Origin: Hofstenia miamia
Taxonomy: Eukaryota > Xenacoelomorpha > Acoela
DNA: 64,000 bases
Assembly: GCA_004352715.1 (NCBI GenBank)
Contig: SCFE01000052.1
Span: 413,254-477,253 of the forward strand
Reading direction: 5' to 3'
The position numbers and the translations under genes were made by a program. This document shows, one piece after another, positions 12,640-24,570 of the stretch. The notes beneath the pieces are model-generated. The model had not been told where the DNA came from. It ran no database searches and saw only the letters and a list, made by a program, of their open reading frames with translations. Position 1 is the stretch's first letter, and each line of letters starts with the position of its first letter.

Positions 12640-15450
12640 TTAGCCATGAAATACTATAATATACATAGCCAGTGAAAACAAAGGATGGAAAAAGTATGCA
12701 ACATACCTTGTTATTTGTGTGTAGAAGCATTTGAAAACACCAGCCTACCTTGCTTTTAAGTATCTTTGACCCAGTGAGTTGATTAGTTACAAATTTGATA
12801 ACTTCTTTTATACTATGCAAAGTATCAATTGGTTCAGGATAACCACACTAATATTATTGAGGTGAAACCATTTCATTGATTCCATAGCAGTGTACTAAGA
12901 TTATTAATAGTGAATGCTATTGTAAAAAGATGCACACTGATATGAAATAATCAACTGTATGGTTAGATAGTAGAGGTGCATAAATCTATATGATCAATAT
13001 TTTGCAATAATCATTAACAAAATGTTTTCAAAAAATTTGAGATCTAGAAACCACTAAGAAGTTTTGTAAAACATGTATGAAGCAATAATATATCTCCTGA
13101 CAAAAGAAAAACCAAAATGTAATTCATAGTATCAGTCAGTTGTTAGTTAAAAAAATTGTAAATGCATTGACCAAGTTATACAATAAATAATTTGCATTAA
13201 TCAAAGCAACATGTTTACAAAGAATTTGGCTTTTAGAATAATTCAATACACATAATTTAGTTGTAGTTAAAAATAAGAAATTAAAAAAATGATAATGTAT
13301 CAATAATTCCTTTCAGTCAATTTTTAGTTAAAGAAAAATAGAAATTAAACAAATGTGAATTTAACAAAATACTTGATAAACCAATAACACATATACATTT
13401 ACTTAAAGCAAAAAACATGTATCATAGAAAGGAAGATAATACAAAAATGTATATAAATGCATAAATGTGTACTCAATATAAATTCACTTAAAGTAAAAAT
13501 GTGTACAATGGAAAGGGAAATATTACAACAGTGAATATAGATGGTGAAAATAAAATATGGAAAAAATATATGATACACCTCATTATTCTGTGTGGAGATG
13601 CATTTGAAATTGTCAACCCAGTTTGCCTTGCTTTTTAACTAGCTTTGAAGCAGATAGTTGATTAGTCATCATTTGATATTCCACTGCTTCATAACTTTAT
13701 TGTATAGGTTTCCTTCTCTACCTCCCCATTTTATTGTAGTTGCCATAGAAATTAGAATATGTTTTCCAGATTATTCACTGTTCTTTTAGCTGGCATAGTG
13801 CCACACACATCTGTTTTCCCTTTCAATTGTTAAAATAGTCACAATTTAATACTATGCTCTGCTTTTTTCTAAAGGTATACATTTGGAAATCCATGGACTG
13901 AGACATATGATAAATATTTTGCATCAATCAAAAGCAAAACATTTACAAAGAATTTGAGTACTAGAACAGCTAATAATTTAATACATGTAATTTAGAACTA
14001 GCTTAAAAGCAGAGAGTTGATTAGTCACAATTTGATATTCCACTTTTTCATAACTTTATTTTACAGGTTTCATTCTCTGCCTCCCCATTGTATTGTAGTT
14101 GCCATAGAATTAGAATACATTTTCCAGATGATTCACTGTTCTTCTAGCTAGCATGATGCCACAGACATCTTTTTTCCATTTCAATCATTAAAATAGTCAC
14201 AATTCCATGCTATGCTCTGCATTTTTCTAAACATATATACTTGTAAATACATGTACCAAGTTATACAATATACATTTTGTATTAATCAAAAGCAAAACAT
14301 GTAAAAATCATTTGAGTTCTAGAACAGCTGATAATATAATACATATAGTTTAGTTGTTAGTTAAAAATAAGATATTAAACAAAATGACTATTCATAAAAT
14401 AATTCCTTTCTGTCAATTGCTAGTTAATGAAAAATAAAAATTAAACAAATGTGATTAATCAAAATATTCAATAAACAAATAATGCATAATATATGTGCAT
14501 ATATAACAAAATCTCCAACAAATGTTTGTTTAAAAAAGAATTATTACATCAATGTATATAGGCAAATAAACCAATACCACATATAAAATAATTTACAAAG
14601 CAAGGAAAGAAATTTTAAGTCAACATCTATAGGTGAATAAACCAATAGTGCATATAAATTCATTTAAAGCAGAAAATGTGTTTGATGGAAAGAAAAAAAT
14701 ACAACAACATGTATTGATAGAAAAGTGTGTTATATACCCTGTTATTTGCATGTAGATGCATTTGTAGTCAGCAGTCCAAAATGCACTGTCTCTAATTGAT
14801 CTGTTATTCACCATCTTATATTTGATGTCTTTTCTACTGTATTGCATAGTTGCCATAGAAAATGAGAATATGCTTTTCCACATGATTCACCATTCTTTTT
14901 CTAGCAGGCATACTACTACACACATCCAATTTCCCATCTAATGATATGAATTCAGCTTGTCAAATTATTCATAATTCCATGTTGAGACCACTTTCTAAAT
15001 GTGCAATTCTTGTAAATAGTATATTATTAACACAAAAAATATAGGTAGTTAAAAGATAGATCAATAAGAATTTTGAGAAAATTGAAAACTAACAATTTAT
15101 GATGTTGAAAAACATCATCTATAAAAATTGCATAACCATGGCATAAACTCCACCATAACTTGAAACTTTCATACACATTCAATTAGTAATACCATGCAAA
15201 CCTCAAGTGTTAGATTGAATATTGCTAAAAAAATATGACTTTTAATAAGTATTAAAAATTAAAACAAACATGAGAGTGGAAACATTAAATTTGAGGATCA
15301 AGTGCATACCAATGTTTGCATGTGAAAATGTATTTGAAATCTAAGCTGTTTAAAGACACTATGTCACCATTTATTGATTGGAAATAGAGAACTTAATAAG
15401 TGCTCAGCAGATATATTCCCCCAAACATTGCTACACATTGCCAAGTGTTG
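12640..15450. repeat. Degenerate direct repeats in the left arm of the DNA transposon
   Basis: Related modules recur at about 13640-13810, 13990-14170 and 14790-14940, with traces near 12770. Each carries a TTGATTAGTCA-type motif, TTGCCATAGAA, GAATATG or GAATACA, a TTCACTGTTCTT-type block and CACACATC or a close variant. The modules are separated by AT-rich DNA containing further shared pieces such as AATTCCTTTC-GTCAATT. An open frame on the minus strand (12820-12443) has a counterpart in the inverted copy at 40015-40323, but it ends at the transposon terminus and shows no recognisable domain, so I do not call it a gene. From 15450 to 16440 I see only AT-rich sequence. Confidence 0.55.
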
Positions 15451-16443
15451 AATAAAGACCCAATTTATAAAATGTATATTCATTAAAATTTGGCAATAAG
15501 CATACATATTTGAAGAAGCAATGTGAAATCAAAGAATAATCATGATTCATATCTATATCTAATGTGATACAAAAGAAATAGCTTTTCTAAAAACAAAGCA
15601 ACATTATTGATAAATGATTCATTTAAATAGAACAAAAGAAATTTAATATGCATTATTATTTCATTAATTATTTACTGAATATTTGTTCCCAAATTTTTCT
15701 TTGTCATACCCAATTCTTTGCTCCATTTACATACTTGAGATGTGTTGTTTAGCAATTATAAAATCCTCATGGAAACTAGAATATGTCATTTGCTTCCAAA
15801 ATTCTCTAGCAAATAAATAAATACACTATCTCAGCAAATGGTTCAATCTATTGGGCCCTATATTTTAAATAATTAAACAAATCTAGTATGATAATTGATT
15901 ATTGAAAATATAGCATGTCTTACACTTTTGAATAAATTACCACACAATTTCCATAAAAATTGAATAATGTTTTTGCTTACTAATAACTTTTGTGTCTTCC
16001 CTTATAAATTATCACACATTGTACAAAAATTTAACAAATCTCCATGCACATGACTCACACAAACTTTTTTATGTTGTTTTCTTAAATTCATTTGTTTTAA
16101 GGTGATGAGAATAAATCAACTAGATAAATTCTTTTTTGTTTTACCATCATTTTGCTCATATTTCTACACTTAATATTCATGCATCAATTGATTGTGATGA
16201 TAGTGGTTTTGAATATTTATTCACTAAATATATAATTCCATGCCTAAAATTTAACTTGAACTTTCCTTTTTACAATTAATGCTGGGCATTCTAACAGGTT
16301 TTTAATGTGTTAGCAAATTATTAGCATCTTGCTAGATATAACAATCTCTTTACATGATGGTTTAAATATATCATAAATACCATTGGATTTGAACTAATCA
16401 TTCAAGACTTTTTGCATTTATGAGGAATGATTGACACATTAGA

Positions 16444-17365
16444 GTAGAATCTCAGAGGAGCTGTGGCTACTCTAGTGGTACTGGGTAACTCAAGAGTTTA
16501 GATCAAAGGTTGCAAAGTCTACCATAGCAGAGAGTGACATGCATTCCAACAGAACATTTATGTTGGTGGTTCACTGATTTTCCTAACAAACAAAGAAATT
16601 CCACTCAAAAAAGAACTCCAGCAGTGACCAACTCACATGGCATCATGCCAAAGCCAAATCCTTGAAGCCATCCTTACTTGCCAAGGTGCTAATTGTGTGT
16701 CTCAAGTAGTAATTTCTAAGTCAATAAACAATTTATCTCAGAGTTCTCTTATCTCATCTCATGTAAATAAATAATAAATAACAGGCACATAATTACTGTG
16801 CATTCATATTCACCAATGGCATAGTATATTTGCAAGGTGTTAATTTAAGTGCATGTATGAACAGAATGAATAAAAGATGTTATTCCCTACAGGTAACTTT
16901 AACCTAAAGAGTCCATGATTCAGGCTGTCACCATTAAAGAGCTATTTGTCACCCTACACCTGGTGCAGTTTCCTCCTGAATTGTCGCTGGATCTTACACA
17001 ATAGTTATCATTAACAAAATCTTTGATCAACAAAATCTAAAGGGGGTTAAAGAAATAATTGCAAAGATAAAATCTATTAACTTTTCTCAACAGTGTTCCT
17101 CATTTTATACATGGCTAAAACAATAAATAACTACCTGTCTTAGTTTACAATCACAGTTAATCATTAGCTATTCATGTTCTCGATTTCCCTCGCAAATCAA
17201 ATTCAATTTGAGCAACACATTTAGCACCTTTGAGGGGACATGATTTCCTTCGTAAACCTGAGCTCGAAATAACGAAATGAAATAACTCTGACGTCATGGT
17301 GACGTTAATACAAAAAGAAATAAAAAATAAATAATAATCACGAAATTTCCCTGAGTGACTCTACA
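16444..17365 (-). mobile_element. 3' LTR of gypsy fragment C, a mosaic of old and young LTR sequence
   Basis: The right third, from about 17066 to 17365, is nearly identical to the LTRs of element B and ends ...GAGTGACTCTACA. The left two thirds, 16444 to about 17060, aligns with the same LTR only as a diverged, CpG-poor version (shared GACCAACTCACATGGC, CCAATGGCAT, AAGTGCATGTATG, GAGTCCA). The left terminus is not sharp and lacks the expected TG start. The abrupt change of divergence suggests gene conversion, LTR-LTR recombination or an assembly chimera. Confidence 0.6.
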
Positions 17366-18067
17366 CGCCCACCTTTGCTAAAATTAATTTCTGATGACGT
17401 CTTGAACAGTAGGATCTAATTCTATGCGTTGCGTAGCCATCACCATTTCCATTGCCAGTTCACCTTCCCATTGGCCTAGTTCAGGATACCCTGGCTCACG
17501 AGATATTTTTATAAAAACCTCCCTTTGTGTTACCACTTCGTCTTTCAGCTTGAAATAGTGGATTGTAGGCAGCAGGTTGCTGATGGGACAATTCTTCCTT
17601 AAGTTGTTTAAGCAACGAGTAATGGTGTCATGGAATCTTTTGTAGAGGTGAAATCCTTTCATAGCAATCATCAATGTCATTAATGCGTCTGTGTTGGAGG
17701 TGTGAGCATCCTCAGATCGAATCCGGGTGTTGGGGTAGAAATGTTCAAACACCTCTTGCAATGACCCCATACGGGTTCGGAAACATCAGCGTGAAGCATG
17801 GTTATTATTTCAATACGTTTCGTCACATCGTAATATCTTGTGGTCATTTCTACGTTATTGATCCACATAAGGTCTCCAGCAGACTGAAAAAGAATTAACA
17901 CTCGAGGGTCAGTAGTTTGTATGTTTTTGTGGATCTTCCTCAATTGCTCACTAATTGCGGTTCCTTTATTAAAGACATCACAGATTGTTAACTTTCCATC
18001 TAGAAAGATTCTCTCCTTATTATCCCCATCTAGTAACTTTCCATGAGCCGACTTGTATTCATCAGAT
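17366..18067 (-). pseudogene. Fragment C: C-terminal part of ORF3
   Basis: This minus-strand segment holds the C-terminal third of the family's ORF3, very close to element B (GSLQEVFEHFYPNT against GSLREVFEHFYPDT). It has a frame break near 17690-17770, where about 60 bp present in B (28135-28200) are missing, and it runs into the N gap at 18068. Its last codons differ from B: TVQDVI at the end is a near-exact piece of the integrase gene (compare 21890-21920). A polypurine stretch (AAAGGTGGGCG, 17376-17366) lies next to the LTR. Confidence 0.8.
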
Positions 18068-19067
18068 NNNNNNNNNNNNNNNNNNNNNNNNNNNNNNNNN
18101 NNNNNNNNNNNNNNNNNNNNNNNNNNNNNNNNNNNNNNNNNNNNNNNNNNNNNNNNNNNNNNNNNNNNNNNNNNNNNNNNNNNNNNNNNNNNNNNNNNNN
18201 NNNNNNNNNNNNNNNNNNNNNNNNNNNNNNNNNNNNNNNNNNNNNNNNNNNNNNNNNNNNNNNNNNNNNNNNNNNNNNNNNNNNNNNNNNNNNNNNNNNN
18301 NNNNNNNNNNNNNNNNNNNNNNNNNNNNNNNNNNNNNNNNNNNNNNNNNNNNNNNNNNNNNNNNNNNNNNNNNNNNNNNNNNNNNNNNNNNNNNNNNNNN
18401 NNNNNNNNNNNNNNNNNNNNNNNNNNNNNNNNNNNNNNNNNNNNNNNNNNNNNNNNNNNNNNNNNNNNNNNNNNNNNNNNNNNNNNNNNNNNNNNNNNNN
18501 NNNNNNNNNNNNNNNNNNNNNNNNNNNNNNNNNNNNNNNNNNNNNNNNNNNNNNNNNNNNNNNNNNNNNNNNNNNNNNNNNNNNNNNNNNNNNNNNNNNN
18601 NNNNNNNNNNNNNNNNNNNNNNNNNNNNNNNNNNNNNNNNNNNNNNNNNNNNNNNNNNNNNNNNNNNNNNNNNNNNNNNNNNNNNNNNNNNNNNNNNNNN
18701 NNNNNNNNNNNNNNNNNNNNNNNNNNNNNNNNNNNNNNNNNNNNNNNNNNNNNNNNNNNNNNNNNNNNNNNNNNNNNNNNNNNNNNNNNNNNNNNNNNNN
18801 NNNNNNNNNNNNNNNNNNNNNNNNNNNNNNNNNNNNNNNNNNNNNNNNNNNNNNNNNNNNNNNNNNNNNNNNNNNNNNNNNNNNNNNNNNNNNNNNNNNN
18901 NNNNNNNNNNNNNNNNNNNNNNNNNNNNNNNNNNNNNNNNNNNNNNNNNNNNNNNNNNNNNNNNNNNNNNNNNNNNNNNNNNNNNNNNNNNNNNNNNNNN
19001 NNNNNNNNNNNNNNNNNNNNNNNNNNNNNNNNNNNNNNNNNNNNNNNNNNNNNNNNNNNNNNNNNNN
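18068..19067. other. Assembly gap (1000 N)
   Basis: A run of exactly 1000 N, a scaffolding placeholder of unknown true size. It separates fragment C from element A. Confidence 0.99.
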
Positions 19068-19479
19068 GACCATATGTAATAAATGACCTGACAATAGAAA
19101 ACTAATCCAAAGTAGATTTGCTCATCAATTATTACATCCAATGCATTATATTTATAGCACTTTTTGATAAACAATTAAACACTCAACAAGTACCTGCTAT
19201 TCTTTCTTGTTGACAGTTTTCCCTCGCTTTAATATTTCTGTTAATTTTACGCAACGTCAGCTTTAATTTGACTATGCTGTTTGAACATCTTTTGTTTTGT
19301 CAAATACCGTCGAGTATAATTTTAAGTATTAACTGCACAAAACATTTTACAAACTGAATAATCAATCCTATCATGATTTACAATTAATCATTATAATCAA
19401 TAATAATTTTAGTCTTTGTTTCTTCATTCTTTTCCTCTCATCCTGACCAATCATGATAGTCTTGATAGATTATGTCACA

Positions 19480-19829
19480 TTATTTTCATAATCAAAAAAT
19501 AATACAAAGTAACAGAGAGAAAAGTAGACAGTAATTGAAGCTAGATAAAATCTATTGACCTTTTTCTACAGTGTTTCTCAATTTATACAAGTTTAAATAA
19601 TTACCTGCCTTTGTTTACAACTACAGTTAATCACATGATAGTCATGTCATTGACTTATTAACTTCCCTCGCAAATTAAATTTGAGCATATAATTATGTAG
19701 CACCAAATTGAGGGGACATGACATGGTTTTCATAAACCGCAATCAAAATAAGGGTTGCGTCCTACTGACGTCATGACAGATATAAATATAATAAATAATA
19801 ACCACGAATTGTCCCTGAGTGACTCTACA
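19480..19829 (-). mobile_element. 3' LTR of element A (visible part)
   Basis: The sequence ends CTGAGTGACTCTACA, followed on the minus-strand side by a polypurine tract (AAGGGGGGCA, 19839-19830). It aligns with the element B LTR from GGAGAGAAAAGTAGACAG onward (AGAGAGAAAAGTAGACAG here) but is clearly more diverged than B's two LTRs are from each other. From 19068 to 19480 I cannot align it to the LTR and see no gene, so the start of this LTR is undefined. Confidence 0.7.
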
Positions 19830-19839
19830 TGCCCCCCTT

Positions 19840-20681
19840 GCTCAAATTAATTCTGCGGTGGTAGGGGGAGGGCGTTCCTGAGACTATCTTCTGGATGGTG
19901 GTATTCATTTCTATAACTAATACTTTCTCCCAGTCTTTTACATCAACATACTGGGGTTCATGTACAAGTTGCATTTATACTTCTCTCTGTTTGACTACTG
20001 CATCTCTTAACTTGAGGAATCATAATGTGGGTAAATTGTAAAATCCTTATCAAACCACATGTGCACCATACTTTGCCAATATGAGCGGCTAATGCCTTCA
20101 AGCATACTTGAATCATAACATATGATGGAATTTATTTGAGGACGTCTCTCTGTATCAATTATGAAGGGTATGATATCAATAGAACAACTTAGCTGTTTGT
20201 TGTTATATGTCCATCGTAAGTGATTCTGTGTTTCTTCCAAAATATTATCAGCTCTACTTGTAGCTATCAAATAGGGGTGGAGTGTTTCTTCACCAACTCT
20301 TGACATCCTTTTCTTTTGTTCTTCTGTCTTCATTGACCTGACTGTTGAGGTAACGGAAGTATCAGAGGTCGAGGGGGTTATTGAATCACTCTTAGGGGAG
20401 ATATTTACATTTTGTAATGCACTAAAAGGGGTACATAAATTTTGCTTAGTTAAAGTTTTAGAAGTTTGTGTTGCCAGCTCTGCTTGCACGTGTGGAAGTA
20501 CTTGTCCCCCCACAGAGTAGCAAGATGAGGATGGTGTCGATGCTGTCTGCTCTCCTAAGCATGGAGCTACGTGTTGCCCACACGGTATAGGATTCTCCTC
20601 AGCACCTTCGTGTCGTCCCCGTTTGTTTTTGCATGCCTCATCAAGCCTGGATGAGGAGGAACCATCGCGACTAACCTCCAT
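19840..20681 (-). pseudogene. Element A ORF3, internally deleted
   Basis: The ATG at 20681-20679 lies inside the last codons of pol, whose TAG stop is 20673-20671, giving an 11-nt overlap. The N-terminus is rich in Ser, Thr and Pro (SPKSDSITPSTSDTSVTS), and then the conserved block GEETLHPYL leads to CSIDIIPFIIDTE. After FDKDFT (about 20045) it jumps directly to the extreme C-terminal block (KQREV, HEPQYVDV near 19950), so about 2 kb of the ORF is missing compared with element B. In-frame stops follow the junction. Function is unknown. It has no signal peptide, membrane helix or furin-like site, so nothing supports an envelope protein. Confidence 0.75.
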
Positions 20682-23600
20682 CTTTCATCTCACTCTGCAA
20701 CGACGGGGAGGAGGCGACTTGCGTTTCTTCCCTATCAGTATCATTCCTAAACATATCTATAAGGTTAAGGTCCCAAATGTTGGGATCGTAAGTTTGATTA
20801 ACTCTGGTGCGCCTTGAAGGCAAAACTTGTGAACTACAATTATCTATTATTTCATGTTCAAAATCAGTATCATCTAAATCTTCTTCAACAAATTCTGTTA
20901 AATTATCATAAGTTGCGTATTCATCAACACCGTTATCAATTAAGGTGTATTCGTTATTGTCATCAATGATGACATTGTCAATGTCTTTAATTGCTCGTTT
21001 TAATCTCTGGAAATGTACAGTTCTCCCGTTACTAAGTGTATATGTGTTGTGGTCGAGCACTTTCTCTACTGTAAATGGTCCTTGCCAATTATTGGCTAAT
21101 TTTCTGACCTGATTGTGATCAGTTGTAACACGAGGCAAATATGCAAATACTTTGTCGCCACATCTATGAGATTCGCCATATAATTTTTTATTAAACGTTC
21201 ACTTCTGCCTTATACAAGATTGAGAGGTATTATGAGCAATGGTTAAATGAATCTCCTGCATGTCACGTAGCAACTGATTGACATATCTTTCTAAGGTAAT
21301 GTCTGAGTAATTCGGATACATCATTGATAAAGAAGTTAGAGCTTCACGCCCGAACATAGCTTTAAAAGGACTTATCCCGGTGGTTGAATGAACTGATGTA
21401 TTATAAAAAAATTCGATTCACTCAATTACCCGTTGCCAATTTTTTCCTGCTGCTCATGATACCGCCACCCTAATTAATTTTATCAAAGTTCTATTGAGTC
21501 GCTCCACTAATCCATTCACTTGAGTGTGATAAGCCATGGTAAAATCATGTAATATTTCCAATTCAGACATAAGGGTTTTTATCAAATTGCTTTCGAATTG
21601 CGGACCATGATCCGAGACCAGACGAGACATAGGGCCATATTTTAAAATCCACTCCTTGACTATCTTATCAGCTACTTTTTCAGCGAGTGTGCTATCCATG
21701 GGAATGATTCGGGCGTACTTAGTGAAATGATCAACTAGCACTAACAGATACTGAAATCCGTCACTATCACGAGACAGTTGCTCTAAGTCCATATGTACAA
21801 TTTCATTGGGGCTTGATGCAGCACGACATTCCAATGCGGCCCGTTGCTCCGGAAAGTGAGCAGAATTAGTTAACAAACACTTTTTACATTTGTCGATGAC
21901 GTCTTGAACAGTTGATCTAATTCCTATAGTTACATAGCAAGAATTGAATGTCTTTTCTGTTTGGATAATTCCTAAATGACCTTTTTCGTGAACCCTCCTC
22001 ACAAGATCTCTTTTAAAATATTCCGGAATAGCAAGACTGTTATTTCGACTCTTTACATATAATAAACTCTTCTCAGTTGTTGTCCAATTGTATCAATTGT
22101 AATATCTAGTCGCTGTTGGTGAAAGAGGAAAGAAGGGGTCCTTCATTCTTTTCATAATATCGGATAGAATGAGATCGTTTTGTTGGTGTTTAATAATTTC
22201 TTCTTCAGATATCTCCTCGCGGATTAGAATCGGCAAAATTTCTTTACCATTTCGATCAGCATTTATTTCAGGAATTAATTCATACTCAGTGTGGGGTATT
22301 AATGCGAAGGGGATTTTTTCTCCAGATGGCTTTTTCAGGTCCCTTTCATAACTTGGCAAAGCCGTCCAATAATCCGCATTCAAATGTAGACGTCCGGGAC
22401 GGTGTTTGATAGAAAAGGAGAAGTCGTTTAGATATTCTATCCATCTGGCTACTATGTTGGACCAATCTCCTGAAAATTTTTTAAGCCAGGCTAGTGCGCT
22501 GTTATCAGTGTGCACGATGAATTTTCTACCTAAGATGAAATAACAGAACTTCTTTAGCGACTCTACTAATGCTAGCATTTCACATTTGGTTGCACCATAA
22601 TTTTTCTCAGCAGCTCGTAATTTTCTGCTAAAATACTGAACTGGACATTCAACTCCATCGATCTCCTGGCTCAATATGCCACTAATGGCGACAGCGCTTG
22701 CATCACAGTCGATAATGAACTCCTTTGTGTAATCTGGGGTATTCAACGACGGTATCTTCTGTAGTTCGGTTTTTATCCCTTCTAATGCCTCCTGCTCAGT
22801 CCAAGTCCATTTAAATTCGTGGGATTTTTTAAGCAAATGAGTAATAGATTTTGTTTTTTCAGCTAAATCTGGGATAAACATTCCGTAATAATTCAGAAAT
22901 CCCATTAACCTCTGCACATCTTTTCTGCTCTGAGGTGTCTCGATTCATTCTAAAAACTGCTTTGCATTGGTTTTTATTGAGATTCATCTGTGCTCAATCA
23001 CTCTGCCAAGAAAGGTGACTTTAATCTGTACTAAAGAGCATTTATTCCCATTCACCTTGAGACCAGCTTTCTGCAACAACTCCAAAGTTCTATTTAATTT
23101 CTCAAGATGTTCATCAAATGTGTCGCTGGCTACCAGAATATCGTCTATATATGCAGAAATCCCAGGTTCAAGAATATTGGAATCGTTAGTTAAGACCTTG
23201 GTGACATATCGCTGAAAAGTGGCAGGAGCATTGCATAAACCGAAGGCCATATATTTCCATTCGTACAAACCGTAGGGTGTAATAAATGCGGTCTTTGGAA
23301 TATCGGACGGACGCATTGGTACCTGCCAATAGGCCTTACAGAGGTCGAGGCAAGAGAAAAACTTATATCTACTGGCGTCATATAGCAGATCCTCGATTCG
23401 GGGTAATGGGTAAGCATCTTTGATCGTAATATCATTCAATTTTCGAAAATCAATACAGAGTCTGTATTTCTCCCCTTGTCTAATAAACACGGTGGGGGCT
23501 GCGTAGGGACTATTGCTTCCCTGGATTATCCCACTCTCTATCAAGTCTTTTAGAATTTTTTCATATTCCGCTTTTAGGTTTTCTGGAACTCGACGGACAG

Positions 23601-24570
23601 GTAATCGAATTGGTTTCTCTTGCTTTACTTCAATCGCATGTTCTTCTCCAATTGCCTGCCCCACACTAATTGTACCATAATTAAACACCTCACTCTTGCT
23701 CTGCAGTATAGAAATGAGCGACTTTTTCTCGATATCATTTAGATGTGAATGGGTCTCGTTATTCACAGTGGGGATCTTAACAGTGGATAACTCTTCAAGA
23801 TCGTGGATGGCAGTACAGATGGATAAACATGAGGTCTCGACACTTTCAACCCGAACTGGTACGCCGATTATCTGGAGATCAGATTCTTTAAATCACACCG
23901 GGTGTTTTGATCCGTTAAGAATAGTAACATAGGTCTTTCCTGAACTTACTTTACATAAGTCAGGTGAAAAGGAGATGCCTTTGATGTATTTGCCCCTCTG
24001 GCCAGCTATCATCACGTCTCCATTCATTTCTGAATTCGAAAACACAGCTACTCGGGTCCAGTGCTTAGCTTCTAAGCAGACAGGCTCTTTCAAGTTAAAC
24101 ACAACTTCCCTTTCAGGAATCGTAACTAGCTGCGTAGCGTCTTGGTCCTTTATAGATATCGTATTATTTTTATAATCGATTACACATGAGTTTTGCTCAA
24201 GAAAGTCATTACCCAAGATCAAATCATAGGGGAGTTGGTGATTAGCAGTATCAATAACAATAAGATCGACTTCAAATTGTTCGGCACGAATTTTTAACAA
24301 GGCATTTTTTAATTTCCCTTTCAATGAGATTACATTTCCCAACGCATCAATGAGTTTGACGTCGGATGAGGAATTGAGCGAGTCACGGTTAAAGCAAATG
24401 TCTTGGCAGCATTCATCACTTATGATTGACGCCGCAGCTCCGGTGTCAATAGTAGCATTAATAATTCGTCCATTCATTTCCACAGGAATTAGGTTCTTCC
24501 TTATCATATTAGTGATCACCAATACATCCCGTGCGCGTTTTGAAGGAGTCGGCGCTCCATTTAATTTAAA
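20671..24570 (-). pseudogene. pol: Element A pol: retropepsin, RT, RNase H, integrase
   Basis: A Ty3/gypsy-order polyprotein entered from gag by a -1 frameshift at 24570-24564. Retropepsin carries IDTGAAAS (about 24450). RT covers about 23600-22990 with AYIDDILVAS. RNase H includes FIIDCDASAVAISG (about 22700) and HTDNSALAWL. Integrase has the H2C2 zinc region (EKGHLGI ... CKKCLLTN), the DDE core (HMDLEQL, VSDHGPQFESN, GLVERLNRTL) and the GPF module (NWQGPFTVEKV). Stops lie at 23893, 22984, 22945, 22093, 21454, about 21426 and 21199. At 23893, 22984, 22093, 21454 and 21199 element B has CGA where A has TGA. The copy is therefore inactive but recently intact. CpG content is high compared with the flanking relics. 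Confidence 0.9.
24561..24570 (-). promoter_or_regulatory. -1 ribosomal frameshift site between gag and pol (element A)
   Basis: On the minus strand the heptamer T-TTA-AAT (24570-24564) is in the gag frame, followed at once by the gag stop TAA (24563-24561). Slipping back one base opens the pol frame without a stop. Five bases further on, GGAG-CGCCGA-CTCC can form a short hairpin. UUUAAAU is a canonical XXXYYYZ slippery heptamer. Element B keeps the same arrangement. Confidence 0.85.

Noticed and set aside
12443-12820. 125-codon open frame with a 102-codon counterpart at 40015-40323
   Set aside because: It is shared only because the DNA is an inverted duplicate. The frame runs into the transposon terminus, differences are mostly amino-acid changing, and no domain is visible.
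18068-19067. Very long open frames of 345-395 codons across N runs
   Set aside because: They exist only because N codons contain no stops; the same applies to 10755-10980 and 58065-59064.
22945-22947. Idea that TGA is read as tryptophan in this genome
   Set aside because: Most in-frame TGA codons correspond to CGA in the sister copy, which indicates C-to-T decay, and CFAP298 uses TGG for Trp normally.
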